Source of the DNA: Sporomusa ovata DSM 2662
Lineage (GTDB): Bacteria > Bacillota > Negativicutes > Sporomusales > Sporomusaceae
Direction of reading: 5' to 3'
DNA length: 64,000 nt
NCBI RefSeq assembly: GCF_000445445.1
Contig: NZ_ASXP01000006.1
Span: 1 to 64,000 of the forward strand
Position numbers and translations under genes: made by a program. Numbering within the stretch: the stretch's first letter is position 1; each line of letters begins with the position of its first letter. This document shows positions 1-8,292 of the stretch, piece by piece. The notes under the pieces were generated by a model, which was not told the origin of the DNA, did no database searches, and saw only the letters and a list, made by a program, of their open reading frames with translations.

Positions 1-430
<430 letters not shown>

Positions 431-491
431 AAAGTATATTATTGAAGCCATTTGTTGGCTCTATAAATCAAATAAGAAATTGTTTTTGGTT

Positions 492-515
492 TTGTATGTC
501 GCAAGCGACATACAA
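492..515 (-). other. Perfect inverted repeat in the 16S leader
   Basis: TTGTATGTCGC, a 2-nt spacer, then GCGACATACAA form a perfect 11-bp inverted repeat between the rRNA promoter and the 16S gene. In the leader transcript it would fold into a strong hairpin. Leader hairpins of this kind usually act in rRNA processing or antitermination; the role here is inferred. Confidence 0.7.
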
Positions 516-596
516 CCGCACATCTGGCTTTTTTGATGCATTACTTACATTGTTCAGTTTTTAGGGAGCAGTTCGTCGTGTTTGTGACGGATATTT

Positions 597-625
597 ATTA
601 TAACATTCATCTTTCATTATGTCAA
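597..625 (-). promoter_or_regulatory. Ribosomal RNA promoter
   Basis: On the minus strand there is a consensus -35 TTGACA (620-625), a 17-nt spacer and a consensus -10 TATAAT (597-602). It lies about 170 nt upstream of the 16S gene and is the obvious promoter for the rRNA operon. The stretch 431-902 holds only this promoter, the leader hairpin and spacer; I see no credible protein gene in it. Confidence 0.9.
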
Positions 626-902
626 CACATTTTCTGTGCCATTTATTTCCGCCGCTCACAGCGACTTTTATAGATTATCATGTTGTTTGTATCGTGTCAA
701 CTGTTACTTATTGGTATTATGCTCATGCCCAAAATGCCGTCTCTTTGTATGTCCAAACCTGCACTCAGCAGGTGGGTATTCTGGAGTACGCTTTTGCCCT
801 CCACTCTGAGGTGGCTCGACAGCTGCATACTATTAAATTCCCTATATATTACAGTAGGTTGGACATAGCTAAGATAACAATTCATCCCAGGCTATGTATT
901 AG

Positions 903-974
903 AGGCGACACCCAGATTTGAACTAGGGGATCAAGGTCTTGCTAACCTTAGCCTTACCACTTGGCCATATCGCC
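903..974 (-). tRNA. tRNA-Cys (GCA), with an unusual anticodon loop
   Basis: It folds as a tRNA: acceptor GGCGATA pairs with TGTCGCC, the D arm is GCCAAGTGGTAAGGC, the anticodon stem is AAGGT/ACCTT and the T loop is TTCAAAT. The loop reads T-A-GCA-A-G, giving anticodon GCA (Cys). Position 33, almost always U, is A here, which would disturb the U-turn. CCA is not encoded. It has its own promoter just upstream. Confidence 0.88.
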
Positions 975-991
975 ATCATTTCGGATTTATT

Positions 992-1020
992 ACTATATCA
1001 GATCATTTTAATTATGTCAA
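992..1020 (-). promoter_or_regulatory. Promoter of tRNA-Cys
   Basis: Minus-strand -35 TTGACA (1015-1020), 17-nt spacer, -10 TATAGT (992-997), about 18 nt upstream of the tRNA-Cys gene. Confidence 0.85.
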
Positions 1021-1051
1021 CTAATTATTTGACAGTATGTTATTTGACAGT

Positions 1052-1072
1052 AAAAAAATTCAGCTTTTCTGA
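1052..1072 (-). terminator. Weak terminator candidate after tRNA-Pro
   Basis: On the minus strand a short TCAG/CTGA stem is followed by a run of seven T, 16 nt downstream of tRNA-Pro and ahead of the tRNA-Cys promoter. A 13-bp tandem direct repeat (1025-1037 and 1040-1052) lies beside it. The stem is short, so this is tentative. Confidence 0.4.
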
Positions 1073-1087
1073 TCTATAATGGGTATC

Positions 1088-1164
1088 TGGTTGGAGCGGC
1101 AGGATTCGAACCTGCGACCCCCTGGTCCCAAGCCAGGTACTCTACCAAACTGAGCCACGCCCCG
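1088..1164 (-). tRNA. tRNA-Pro (TGG)
   Basis: Anticodon loop CTTGGGA gives anticodon TGG. The T arm is intact (GCAGG/CCTGC) and CCA is encoded. The acceptor 5' strand is CGGGGCG but the 3' strand reads CGCTCCA. The terminal pair is therefore C1:A72, with a G.U pair at position 4, instead of the expected complement. C1:G72 is normal for tRNA-Pro, so the gene looks mutated. Confidence 0.9.
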
Positions 1165-1266
1165 ATTATTATACTGTAGGATGTTCTTCGCTACCGCTCA
1201 GAACTAAGCGATTCATACCAATCAGATCTTCGCCTATGGCTCATCTTCTTGGACTCTCTGCTTATA

Positions 1267-1342
1267 TGGCAGGGGCAGAAGGACTTGAACCCTCAACCAA
1301 CGGTTTTGGAGACCACTACTCTACCAATTGAGCTATACCCCT
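1267..1342 (-). tRNA. tRNA-Trp (CCA)
   Basis: Anticodon loop CTCCAAA gives CCA. Acceptor AGGGGTA pairs with TGCCCCT; the discriminator G is followed by encoded CCA. The anticodon stem has two wobble pairs but is otherwise sound. Confidence 0.93.
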
Positions 1343-1349
1343 AAATATA

Positions 1350-1426
1350 TGGTGGATCTACTAGGATTTGAACCTAGGACCAGTCGGTTATGAGCCGAAT
1401 GCTCTACCAAGCTGAGCTATAGATCC
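1350..1426 (-). tRNA. tRNA with CAT anticodon (Met or lysidine-type Ile)
   Basis: Acceptor GGATCTA pairs with TAGATCC and CCA is encoded. Loop CTCATAA gives anticodon CAT. The loop context fits either elongator tRNA-Met or tRNA-Ile2; I cannot separate them by eye. The outermost anticodon-stem pair is T:C, where relatives would have G:C, so one stem base appears changed. Confidence 0.88.
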
Positions 1427-1432
1427 AAAGTT

Positions 1433-1519
1433 TGGTGGGGTTAAACGGACTCGAACCGACACGGGGTTACCCCCGGCAGATTTTGAGTCTGCTACGTCTG
1501 CCAATTACGTCACTCCGGC
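1433..1519 (-). tRNA. tRNA-Leu (CAA), probably non-functional
   Basis: The 5' part is a clear long-variable-arm tRNA-Leu: GCCGGAG acceptor strand, anticodon stem GCAGA/TCTGC, loop CTCAAAA (anticodon CAA) and TTCGAGT T loop. The 3' 13 nt (TTTAACCCCACCA) do not pair with the 5' acceptor strand, where a CTCCGGC-like strand is expected, and the outer T-stem also fails. It looks like a chimera or decayed gene. Confidence 0.75.
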
Positions 1520-1523
1520 ATTA

Positions 1524-1608
1524 TGGTGCGGGAGACAGGAATTGAACCTGCACGCCTCGCGGCGCTAGATCCTAAGTCTAGTGCGTCTGCCAGTTCCGCC
1601 ACTCCCGC
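1524..1608 (-). tRNA. tRNA-Leu (TAG)
   Basis: Acceptor GCGGGAG pairs perfectly with CTCCCGC. The anticodon stem CTAGA/TCTAG encloses CTTAGGA (anticodon TAG). A long variable arm and an encoded CCA are present. It is the first gene of the minus-strand tRNA array. Confidence 0.95.
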
Positions 1609-1623
1609 GTCCTCAGAAATAAT

Positions 1624-1652
1624 ACTATACCAGTTGTTTTGATTATTGTCAA
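1624..1652 (-). promoter_or_regulatory. Promoter of the tRNA array
   Basis: Minus-strand -35 TTGACA (1647-1652), 17-nt spacer, -10 TATAGT (1624-1629), directly upstream of tRNA-Leu(TAG). It probably drives the five tRNAs from Leu(TAG) to Pro. Confidence 0.88.
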
Positions 1653-1957
1653 CTGCAATTATAATAATTTGGTATACGACAATTCAATTTCTTATCCCGT
1701 TTTTTACGAATGTTACTATTAATCTATAAAAAGCAAAAGCGATTCAAAAAGTCCTCTACCATCATAATCATACATGCAAACAAAGACCTTCTTTTTGAAT
1801 CTTAACTAAGATGGTACTTACTTTATCCAAAATGATTGATTCACTGTAGATTATTTTATACGAGATAATAGCTTTCCATTTTCTTTTAACCACTTTCGTT
1901 GGCACGGTATGAAGGCAACACGGATTGGACAAGCCCCAATGTTTTGCGGAATGCGGA
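1653..1957. other. Intergenic stretch with an inverted repeat
   Basis: No gene is visible. A perfect 11-bp inverted repeat, GATTCAAAAAG (1741-1751) and CTTTTTGAATC (1791-1801), encloses a 39-nt loop. It could be a weak bidirectional terminator or part of a lost element. Confidence 0.5.
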
Positions 1958-2707
1958 CTAGAAGGTATACTCCTCCATATCTTCAGGGATTAAAAGCTTT
2001 TCAGAAAAAATATTATTTGCTTCAGCATACTTTCGCAAATTTTCGCGGGTGACGGTCGCATGATCCAGCGAATCCATATGTGTGGCAATCACTATGCTAT
2101 CAGCGGCAACCTGGCATAATTTTACCGTTTGGAGAGCATCCATCACAATGGGAACATTATCTCCCCATACAGCACCACATGAGTGTGTGATAATAATTTT
2201 AGGCTGAATTTGCTTAATAACGTTCATAACAGCTTCACACCAAATTGTATCCTCTGGCCAATAGATAGTCGGTTCATTTTCTGCCTGGAAAACAAAGCCA
2301 GACGCATTCCCCATCTCTTTCAAAACCTTGCCACTTCCATGTTCACAATGGGTACGGGTAACCGTAATTTCGTTCCATGTTATCCTGTTTGGTACAGATA
2401 TTACATTAGAGAATTCCTTGGCTTTAATTGCAGGCTCATCTTCGGGTTAGCATAGTATTGGCATTTCCTTTGGCAATAGGTTTTGAGCAACAGGGTCAAA
2501 GTGATCGGAATGCAAATGCGAAATAATAGTCATATCCGCTCCCTCTATCACTTCATTGGGGGAACATTTTAAATTCACCAGAGGATTTAGTGATTTGCCT
2601 GCATAGGAAGGCATAGTATGTTTTGCTGCTAAGTACGGATCAATGACCAATCTCTTTCCCGCATATTCAAGGCGCAGCGTTGCGCTACGAATAAGTTGAA
2701 TGCGCAT
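1958..2707 (-). pseudogene. MBL-fold metallo-hydrolase, broken by an ochre codon
   Basis: The start at 2707 follows the ribosome binding site AAGGAGGGGG. The N-terminal part has the metallo-beta-lactamase motif SHLHSDHFD near residues 62-70 and a family-like opening, so it resembles UlaG-type metal-dependent hydrolases. A TAA at 2447-2449 ends it after PILC, but the same frame continues with PEDEPAIK and runs to the natural C-terminus at 1958, including THSCGAVWGDN and ATHMDSLDHA. A single C to T change (CAA to TAA) would explain this. It is third in an operon with two DJ-1 genes. The fragment from 2323 could be translated but lacks the metal-binding half. Confidence 0.85.
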
Positions 2708-2752
2708 AAATTCCCCCTCCTTTTTAGCCCCTTTCAATGTCTGCTTGCTGGA

Positions 2753-3340
2753 TCATAGTGATTGCCAATCGCCGTATTCCATATATCGAATGGTTTTATT
2801 GACAATTGCTTCTCCTTGAATTTTTTTTACTATATGAAGGGATAGATCAATACCGGCGGATATACCGCCTGCTGTCATGATATTTTTATTGTCTATGAAG
2901 CGTTTGCCTTGGCTAATAATGGTGTTAGGAGCTATCTCCTTTAGGTGTTCAACAACTTCATGATGGGTAGTTGATTCAAGGTGGTCAAGAAAGCCAAGGA
3001 TGCCAAGGATTCTAGCGCCCGAGCACACTGACATGGTAATTTGGGAGTTTTTGCTTGTCTTATTTATCCAGTCAAGAACTTCCCGTTTGTTAATTTCTGC
3101 TCTGGTTCCCACTCCTCCGGGGATTACAAGAATGTCGATGGGGGGATGGTTAGCAAAGCTGAAGTCAGGCACTACTCTTAATCCATTTACAGATTTTATC
3201 TCGTAGCCATCACTGGATATCGTGAATACCTTGAAGAATTGATACTCATTTAGTTCAGATGTTACGGAAAATACTTCGTACGGACCGGCAAAATCGAGAA
3301 GTTCGATATCGTTGAATAAAAAAATACCTACGTTATTCAT
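2753..3340 (-). CDS. DJ-1/PfpI family protein (GlxA or isonitrile-hydratase-like)
   Basis: A cytosolic 195-residue type 1 glutamine amidotransferase-like protein. The N-terminus has the family motif DFAGPYEVF (residues 16-24). The nucleophile elbow is SVCSGARILG with Cys near residue 105, and TAGGISAGIDL lies in the C-terminal third. It has no AraC-type DNA-binding tail, so it is the short enzyme-like form rather than a GlxA regulator. The start has a strong ribosome binding site (AAGGAGGGG) and overlaps the end of the preceding DJ-1 gene by 8 nt, so the two are cotranslated. The substrate cannot be deduced. Confidence 0.85.
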   Translation of the reverse strand: MNNVGIFLFNDIELLDFAGPYEVFSVTSELNEYQFFKVFTISSDGYEIKSVNGLRVVPDFSFANHPPIDILVIPGGVGTRAEINKREVLDWINKTSKNSQITMSVCSGARILGILGFLDHLESTTHHEVVEHLKEIAPNTIISQGKRFIDNKNIMTAGGISAGIDLSLHIVKKIQGEAIVNKTIRYMEYGDWQSL

Positions 3341-3944
3341 TAGTAAGCCCCTCCTTATTAAACCCCATTAAATGTTTTACTTTATAGCAGTTTTCCAGCG
3401 ATGTCAGCATCTCTAGCAAAGTAAACGCCACATTTAAAGCAGTGGATGGACAAGAAGATGTTATTATATTTTTATCGATCACCATCAATTGGTCAACTAT
3501 TTCCACTCCGTAAGACGCTAATTGATCTTGTCGGTAACCATTATTTAGATGATATGTAGTTCCTTTGCGCCCTTTCAGTACGCCGCTTCTGCCTACCGGT
3601 AAAGCTCCAACGCATATGGAGGCAATGATTTTGTTTGCCCGATCAAATTCACGAATGACAGAAAGAAATTCATCACTGAAAGCATCGGTGTAAAATCCGG
3701 CTTCCTCAAAACCGCCGGGAATAGCCAGTGCATCAAACATATTCAAGTCAACTTCCGAAAGCAACATTTCGGGAATAACGGTGAAATTCCAGGTACACTT
3801 CAATTTCTCGCGGCCGCCGCAGGTTATTACCTCAGTGCAGCCATCACCCTTCTGCTTATTCCAGCCCAGTACATCCGTAAAGACGCTGGCTTCATAGGCT
3901 TCAAAACCGTTTGACAGCAAAAGCAACACTTTTTTTGTTTTCAC
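3333..3944 (-). CDS. DJ-1/PfpI family protein (YajL/ThiJ-like)
   Basis: A 203-residue DJ-1 superfamily protein. It begins KKVLLLLSNGFEAYE, carrying the conserved Glu of the DJ-1 pocket, and has the nucleophile elbow ASICVGALPVGR with Cys near residue 110. DJ-1 relatives act as glyoxalase III, deglycase or chaperone-like proteins; which applies here is unknown. The start is GTG at 3944 behind an AGGTGGTGA-type binding site. It is the first gene of a three-gene operon divergent from a LysR gene, which probably regulates it. Confidence 0.85.
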   Translation of the reverse strand: MKTKKVLLLLSNGFEAYEASVFTDVLGWNKQKGDGCTEVITCGGREKLKCTWNFTVIPEMLLSEVDLNMFDALAIPGGFEEAGFYTDAFSDEFLSVIREFDRANKIIASICVGALPVGRSGVLKGRKGTTYHLNNGYRQDQLASYGVEIVDQLMVIDKNIITSSCPSTALNVAFTLLEMLTSLENCYKVKHLMGFNKEGLTNE

Positions 3945-4066
3945 CAGATCACCACCTAATTTTCTATAGCAGTTTCTTGTGATTTATCTTATCATAGACG
4001 TAACAAATGATAAAATTGAATAATTAGAACGTAACATTCGAAAATACTGAACTAAGGAAGATGATC

Positions 4067-4984
4067 ATGGAACTTCGACAACTCAAAACATTTGTAACTA
4101 TCGCAAAACAAGGAAGCTTTGTGCAGACGGCAGATGCGCTGGGATATGCTCAGTCAACCATAACAAACCACATTCAGAATCTGGAAAACGAGATGGGAGT
4201 AAGACTATTTGAACGGCTTGGACATCGCATATGTCTGACTGCTCAGGGAAAAGCTTTGCTGTCATATGCTGAACAAGTAATCAAGCTTACTTCTGAAGCT
4301 GGGAAAGTGATTGCCAATCCCGATGTTCCGCAAGGCGTTTTGACCATCGGAACTAATGAATCGTTAGGAACTTATCGCTTGCCAACATTGCTTCAAGCGT
4401 ATCGAAAGGCTTATCCCAAAGTAGAAATGGTCCTGAAGTTTGTAAACTGCGATGCAATTTATGACGATATTCGCAATAACAGAATCGATGTTGGGGTAAT
4501 TATTAATAACAAGGTTTGGGAGTATGATCTTATTGCAGAAGATATTTCCCGCGAACAAATGCTGTTCCTGGCAGCTCCAAACCATCCGCTGGCTCAGAAG
4601 GAAAAGGTTAGACCGTATGACTTGGCCGAAATATGCGTAATTCTCACTGAACCGGGTTGCAGCTATCGTTTAACGCTGGAAAAATTCCTCAAGGATTTTA
4701 GGACAACTCCGCAATCCATTCTCGAAGCCAGCAGTATCGAAACAATAAAGCAACTAATCATGCTTGGTTTGGGAATATCTATGTTGCCTCGTTTTACGGT
4801 AGAGAAAGAATTAGCTGAAGGGCAAATACAGCCTCTCCGATGGGATGAGCCCATTCCCAATTATACTGTGCAGTTGTTGTACCACAAAGATAAATGGATA
4901 TCACCTACACTCCAGGCTTTTTTCCAGGTGGTGCGTACGCGGCAAACAGACGATGGCCCCGCTACGCATCAGCTATATCCCTAA
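4067..4984 (+). CDS. LysR family transcriptional regulator
   Basis: About 305 residues, normal for the family. The N-terminal winged helix-turn-helix (residues 1-60) begins MELRQLKTFVTIAKQGSF and has the recognition region ADALGYAQSTITNHIQNLE. The rest is a periplasmic-binding-like effector domain with TIGTNESLGTYRLP near residues 90-105. I prefer the ATG at 4067, since AAGGA lies 8 nt upstream; the ATG at 4061 is too close. It is divergent from the DJ-1 operon with a ~120-nt shared promoter region, the usual arrangement for LysR control of the neighbouring operon. The inducer is unknown. Confidence 0.93.
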   Translation: MELRQLKTFVTIAKQGSFVQTADALGYAQSTITNHIQNLENEMGVRLFERLGHRICLTAQGKALLSYAEQVIKLTSEAGKVIANPDVPQGVLTIGTNESLGTYRLPTLLQAYRKAYPKVEMVLKFVNCDAIYDDIRNNRIDVGVIINNKVWEYDLIAEDISREQMLFLAAPNHPLAQKEKVRPYDLAEICVILTEPGCSYRLTLEKFLKDFRTTPQSILEASSIETIKQLIMLGLGISMLPRFTVEKELAEGQIQPLRWDEPIPNYTVQLLYHKDKWISPTLQAFFQVVRTRQTDDGPATHQLYP

Positions 4985-5063
4985 ACCCTGCCAAATTCTT
5001 GCCGAAAAACATAAAACGTAGGGCAAGGTGAAAACCTCACCCCAACAGGCTCATTTACTTATC

Positions 5064-6476
5064 CTATTCCATTGAACACTCAACTGCCGTCCCATCAAGC
5101 AAACTTACAACCAACTTACCGCCATCAAGAACTGTTATCTTCTCAACTAGAGCAAAATATAAATCAGTATCAAACTCAGTAATCGCCACAGCCCCCGTTA
5201 TTATCCCGATAAACTGCTTAGCCTTGTATCTTACCAGCACATTATCGCTACCCAAACATTCCTGCCATTTGTCAAGAAAGTAACCCTTGTTTTCGACCAT
5301 CGTACTAAATGCACCCACAAAAGCCTGATACAAAACTCTATCATCAATATGTTTACTAATACAGCCCTTTTTCCCTTTGGCCGGATACTTCCCGTTACAT
5401 CGCCAGATAATCCGCCTTAACCTCTCATTGGTGGAGTTCCAAACTTTCCTACCGTACATTTTCCCACAGTAGCTGCAAATAACCCGACCAGAAAAAGGAT
5501 TATCCTCAGTAGCAAGTTCCAGCTTTTGAATTCCGTGCTCCTCCGCATATTTTTTCCTACGTTCCATTTCTAGTTGTACTGCTTCCCACATATCTTTATC
5601 AATAATGGCTGGATGACTATCCTCCACTAAATATTGTGGTACTTGCCCGGTATTTTCAGCGCGTATTTTACTCAAAAAATCAATAGTGTAGCTTTTTTGC
5701 AATAAAGCGTCCCCTTTGTACTTTTCATTGGAAAGCATTTTTCTGATGCTGCCTTCATACCACTTAGGTTTCCCCTGCCAGTTGGGTACACCATCAAGCT
5801 CCAGGTCTTTGGCAATTCTGTTGGCTCCTTTTCCGTTAAGAAATTCTGTGTAAATCCGCCGGACAATTTTGGCCTGTTTTTCGTTGATAATAAGATTACC
5901 ATCTTCATCCTTGTCATAACCCAAAAACTTAACATGGTTAATTTGAAGCTTTCCCTGCTCAAACCGTCTTCTAATGCCCCAGGTAGAATTTTCCGAAATC
6001 GATCGTGATTCGTCTTGCGCCAGTGAGCTTAAAATGCTTAAAAGCACTTCGCCTTTGCTGTCCAGTGTCCGAATATTCTCCTTCTCAAACAGCACTTCAA
6101 CCCCTAAATCTTTAAGCATACGCACAAATGTCAGCGTATCCAAAGTATTGCGTGCAAACCTGGAAATTGATTTCGTGATTATCAAATCTATTTTTCCGGC
6201 CTTGCAATCTGCTATCATCCTATTAAATTGCTCGCGTTTCTTTGTATTCGTGCCGCTGATACCTGCGTCGGCGTAAATTCCGGCTAATTCATATTCCGGG
6301 TTACTATTTATATAGGAAGTATAATAACTCACTTGGGCTTCGTAACTTGATAACTGCTCCGCCTGATCGGTCGAAACCCTGCAATACGCTGCAACTCTTT
6401 TCTTAGTCGGTACTAAATTTTCTGCTAGACTTGTCCTATTGGCTCTTGCTGGTATAACGGTAATATTTCTGGCCAT
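5064..6476 (-). CDS. Large serine recombinase / phage integrase (1)
   Basis: A large serine recombinase of about 470 residues. The resolvase catalytic domain has VAAYCRVSTD with the nucleophile Ser near residue 36, then the E/R-rich block ISRFARNTLD. A recombinase domain (ILNEKQAKIVRRIY region) and a zinc-ribbon domain with CSYCGK and a later Cys pair follow. Such enzymes integrate or excise phages and conjugative elements at attP/attB. The start at 6476 has an AGGAGG site 9 nt upstream. It overlaps the end of a second recombinase by 41 nt, so the pair is coexpressed. It lies at the left edge of the prophage, next to host genes. Confidence 0.93.
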   Translation of the reverse strand: MARNITVIPARANRTSLAENLVPTKKRVAAYCRVSTDQAEQLSSYEAQVSYYTSYINSNPEYELAGIYADAGISGTNTKKREQFNRMIADCKAGKIDLIITKSISRFARNTLDTLTFVRMLKDLGVEVLFEKENIRTLDSKGEVLLSILSSLAQDESRSISENSTWGIRRRFEQGKLQINHVKFLGYDKDEDGNLIINEKQAKIVRRIYTEFLNGKGANRIAKDLELDGVPNWQGKPKWYEGSIRKMLSNEKYKGDALLQKSYTIDFLSKIRAENTGQVPQYLVEDSHPAIIDKDMWEAVQLEMERRKKYAEEHGIQKLELATEDNPFSGRVICSYCGKMYGRKVWNSTNERLRRIIWRCNGKYPAKGKKGCISKHIDDRVLYQAFVGAFSTMVENKGYFLDKWQECLGSDNVLVRYKAKQFIGIITGAVAITEFDTDLYFALVEKITVLDGGKLVVSLLDGTAVECSME

Positions 6477-7629
6477 TTTTAAATACCTCCTCAACCACAG
6501 TTTTTTGCTTTATTGTCAGCCTGCTTAGAGCCGTGTCATCAATGACGGTACCTGGGCAGGATTTTTTTCCTTCTATTATATATGTGCTACACTGCCATAC
6601 AATTTTTTTACTGGCATATTTACTATTCCAAACTCGCCGACGTAACGGCGCTCCGCATTTGCTACAAAACAGCATACCTGTGAGTGGATAACGATTTTGA
6701 TATTTTTCCTTCTCTTTTGCCGTATTCCCTTTGGCTTCAGCCCTTAGTACTACCAGTTTTTGTGTTTCTTCCCATATCGCCTTGCTCACAATTGGTGAGT
6801 GGTTGTCTTCAATAAAATAGCTATCAACCTCGCCGTGATTAATGCACTTCTTTTTGGTAAGATGGTCCTTGATGTACGTTTTCTGAAGCTTAGCAGCACC
6901 TTTGTACTTTTCATTTTTAAGTATATTTAGCACCGTACTGGGGTGCCACCGACCACTGGCGACGGTTAGTACCCCTTCGTCATTGAGCTCTTTGGCAATC
7001 ACAAAAGTGCCCTTACCGTCTATATAATCTCTAAAAATCCGCTCAACAATTTCTGCCTGACTTTGATTAATCACCAAATCACCATACTCATCTTTGTCAT
7101 AGCCCAAAAACCGAGTTGTGTTAATCGCAAGCTCACCATTTTCAAACTTACGTCTATATCGCCACTTTATATTTTCACTGGTGCTTTTGCTCTCCTCTTG
7201 AGCAAAAGAAGAAAGGACGGTCAACATCAGTTCACCGTCCCCGTCGAAACTGGATATATTTTCTTTTTCGAATACAATTTCAACATCTAAATTTTTAAGT
7301 TCCCGGACTAATTCGAGCACAATGGTTGTGTTTCGTGCAAACCGCGATATCGATTTGGTTAGGATTAGGTCGATTTTCTGTTCCCTCGCCAGATCTAACA
7401 TCTCTTGGAATGCTGGCCGTTCGTCCTTAGTACCGGTTATTCCCTGGTCGGCAAAAACACCAACATATTCATACTCGGGATTTGATTCAATCAGGGACTG
7501 ATAATAAGTAGCTTGGTTTTCCAGTGATTCACCTTGAGCCTCACTTGCCGTGGAAACCCTGGCGTAGGCGCAGACTCGTTTACGTTTTAGCTCGGGTGAT
7601 TTGATTGGTTCGATAATTCTAACTCTCAT
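6436..7629 (-). CDS. Large serine recombinase / phage integrase (2)
   Basis: About 397 residues. The resolvase domain begins RKRVCAYARVSTASEAQGESLENQ, with the catalytic Ser in ARVST, and ISRFARNTTI follows. The recombinase domain and a zinc ribbon (CSKCGAPLRRR, CSTYIIEGKKSCPG) come next. The C-terminus is shorter than in its neighbour. The start at 7629 follows AAAGGAG. Tandem serine recombinase pairs occur in Firmicute prophages and in SCC-type elements. Whether both are needed here, or one is a directionality or alternative-site enzyme, cannot be told from sequence. Confidence 0.93.
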   Translation of the reverse strand: MRVRIIEPIKSPELKRKRVCAYARVSTASEAQGESLENQATYYQSLIESNPEYEYVGVFADQGITGTKDERPAFQEMLDLAREQKIDLILTKSISRFARNTTIVLELVRELKNLDVEIVFEKENISSFDGDGELMLTVLSSFAQEESKSTSENIKWRYRRKFENGELAINTTRFLGYDKDEYGDLVINQSQAEIVERIFRDYIDGKGTFVIAKELNDEGVLTVASGRWHPSTVLNILKNEKYKGAAKLQKTYIKDHLTKKKCINHGEVDSYFIEDNHSPIVSKAIWEETQKLVVLRAEAKGNTAKEKEKYQNRYPLTGMLFCSKCGAPLRRRVWNSKYASKKIVWQCSTYIIEGKKSCPGTVIDDTALSRLTIKQKTVVEEVFKNGQKYYRYTSKSQ

Positions 7630-7727
7630 AAGGCGGCTCCTTTCTATCATTTTGTACTACTATTAATCACTCCGGTGCCAAATTTAGTCAAGTTATAAAA
7701 AACGCTGCCTCTACGAATTGCTTTGAT

Positions 7728-7770
7728 ACAAAAAAATATGGATTGGGTGTATTTGCTATCCACCCAATCC
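7728..7770 (-). terminator. Rho-independent terminator after symE
   Basis: On the minus strand a perfect 10-bp stem GGATTGGGTG/CACCCAATCC with an 11-nt loop is followed by a T-rich tract (ATATTTTTTTG). It lies just past the symE stop. Confidence 0.9.
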
Positions 7771-7779
7771 GCCGCATTA

Positions 7780-7965
7780 TTATTCGCTATCAATTCCCTT
7801 CTCCACTAATTGAATTATGAGTTTACCCTGTCCTTCTTCCACTAAAATATAGTTACCAATTCGAAAACCAAGCTCGCGCAACCAATAACCCTGAAGCATG
7901 ATACACGGCACATCCGGTTTTGAATATGCCACCGATTGATAAATTTTCAAAATGCGCTTGCTCAT
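7780..7965 (-). CDS. symE: SymE-like toxin (AbrB-like fold)
   Basis: A 61-residue protein with the SymE-family signature VPCIMLQGYWLRELGFRIGN followed by a VEEGQGKLIIQL strand. SymE proteins are the toxin of an SOS-linked type I toxin-antitoxin system in E. coli, where the antisense RNA SymR represses translation. In Gram-positive phages the same family is common but less studied. The start at 7965 follows AAGGAGG. I could not identify an antisense promoter or LexA box nearby. It is isolated by its own terminator, like a phage accessory gene. Confidence 0.75.
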   Translation of the reverse strand: MSKRILKIYQSVAYSKPDVPCIMLQGYWLRELGFRIGNYILVEEGQGKLIIQLVEKGIDSE

Positions 7966-8118
7966 CTGCCAGCCCTCCTTGCCGTTCACATGTTAACTCT
8001 GTTTCAGCCTGATAGCAAGGTTATTTGGGGAAATCTTTCTTGTTCTCCTCATTGATATCTCTTACCTAGACAAAATGCCAGACGCTCGGTTTACACGCGC
8101 GCCTGGTTATTAAAAGAC

Positions 8119-8292
8119 CTACTTCCTTAAAACTTTATCCCTCGCTATTTCTACTGCTGTATTCACAGCAGTCTTTTTAATTTCTTCCCTGGTTTCCACC
8201 CAGCCGGTATTTTGGGAATCAGCGGCTTTACTGACACCATACCCCAACAACATACGGACAATTCTATCACGTAAATTAGTCCAAACACTCAT
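8119..8292 (-). CDS. Small hypothetical phage protein
   Basis: A 57-residue protein starting MSVWTNLRDRIVRMLLGYG and ending in a charged helix (AVEIARDKVLRK). It has an excellent ribosome binding site (AGGAGG, 9 nt before ATG). The start lies inside the 3' end of the amidase gene, so the two are coupled. I do not recognise the family. Its place in the lysis cassette suggests a small lysis or tail-associated protein; that is only positional inference. Confidence 0.7.
   Translation of the reverse strand: MSVWTNLRDRIVRMLLGYGVSKAADSQNTGWVETREEIKKTAVNTAVEIARDKVLRK

Noticed and set aside
619..921. A 100-codon open frame on the plus strand in the 16S leader
   Set aside because: It overlaps the rRNA promoter on the other strand, has no ribosome binding site and reads like random translated spacer.
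2447..2449. Recoding (selenocysteine or readthrough) at the metallo-hydrolase stop
   Set aside because: The codon is TAA, not TGA, and there is no recoding hairpin or neighbouring sel gene.
5000..5063. Prophage attachment core next to the recombinases
   Set aside because: I looked for a matching short repeat near the right boundary (49.4-51.6 kb) by eye and found none I could defend.
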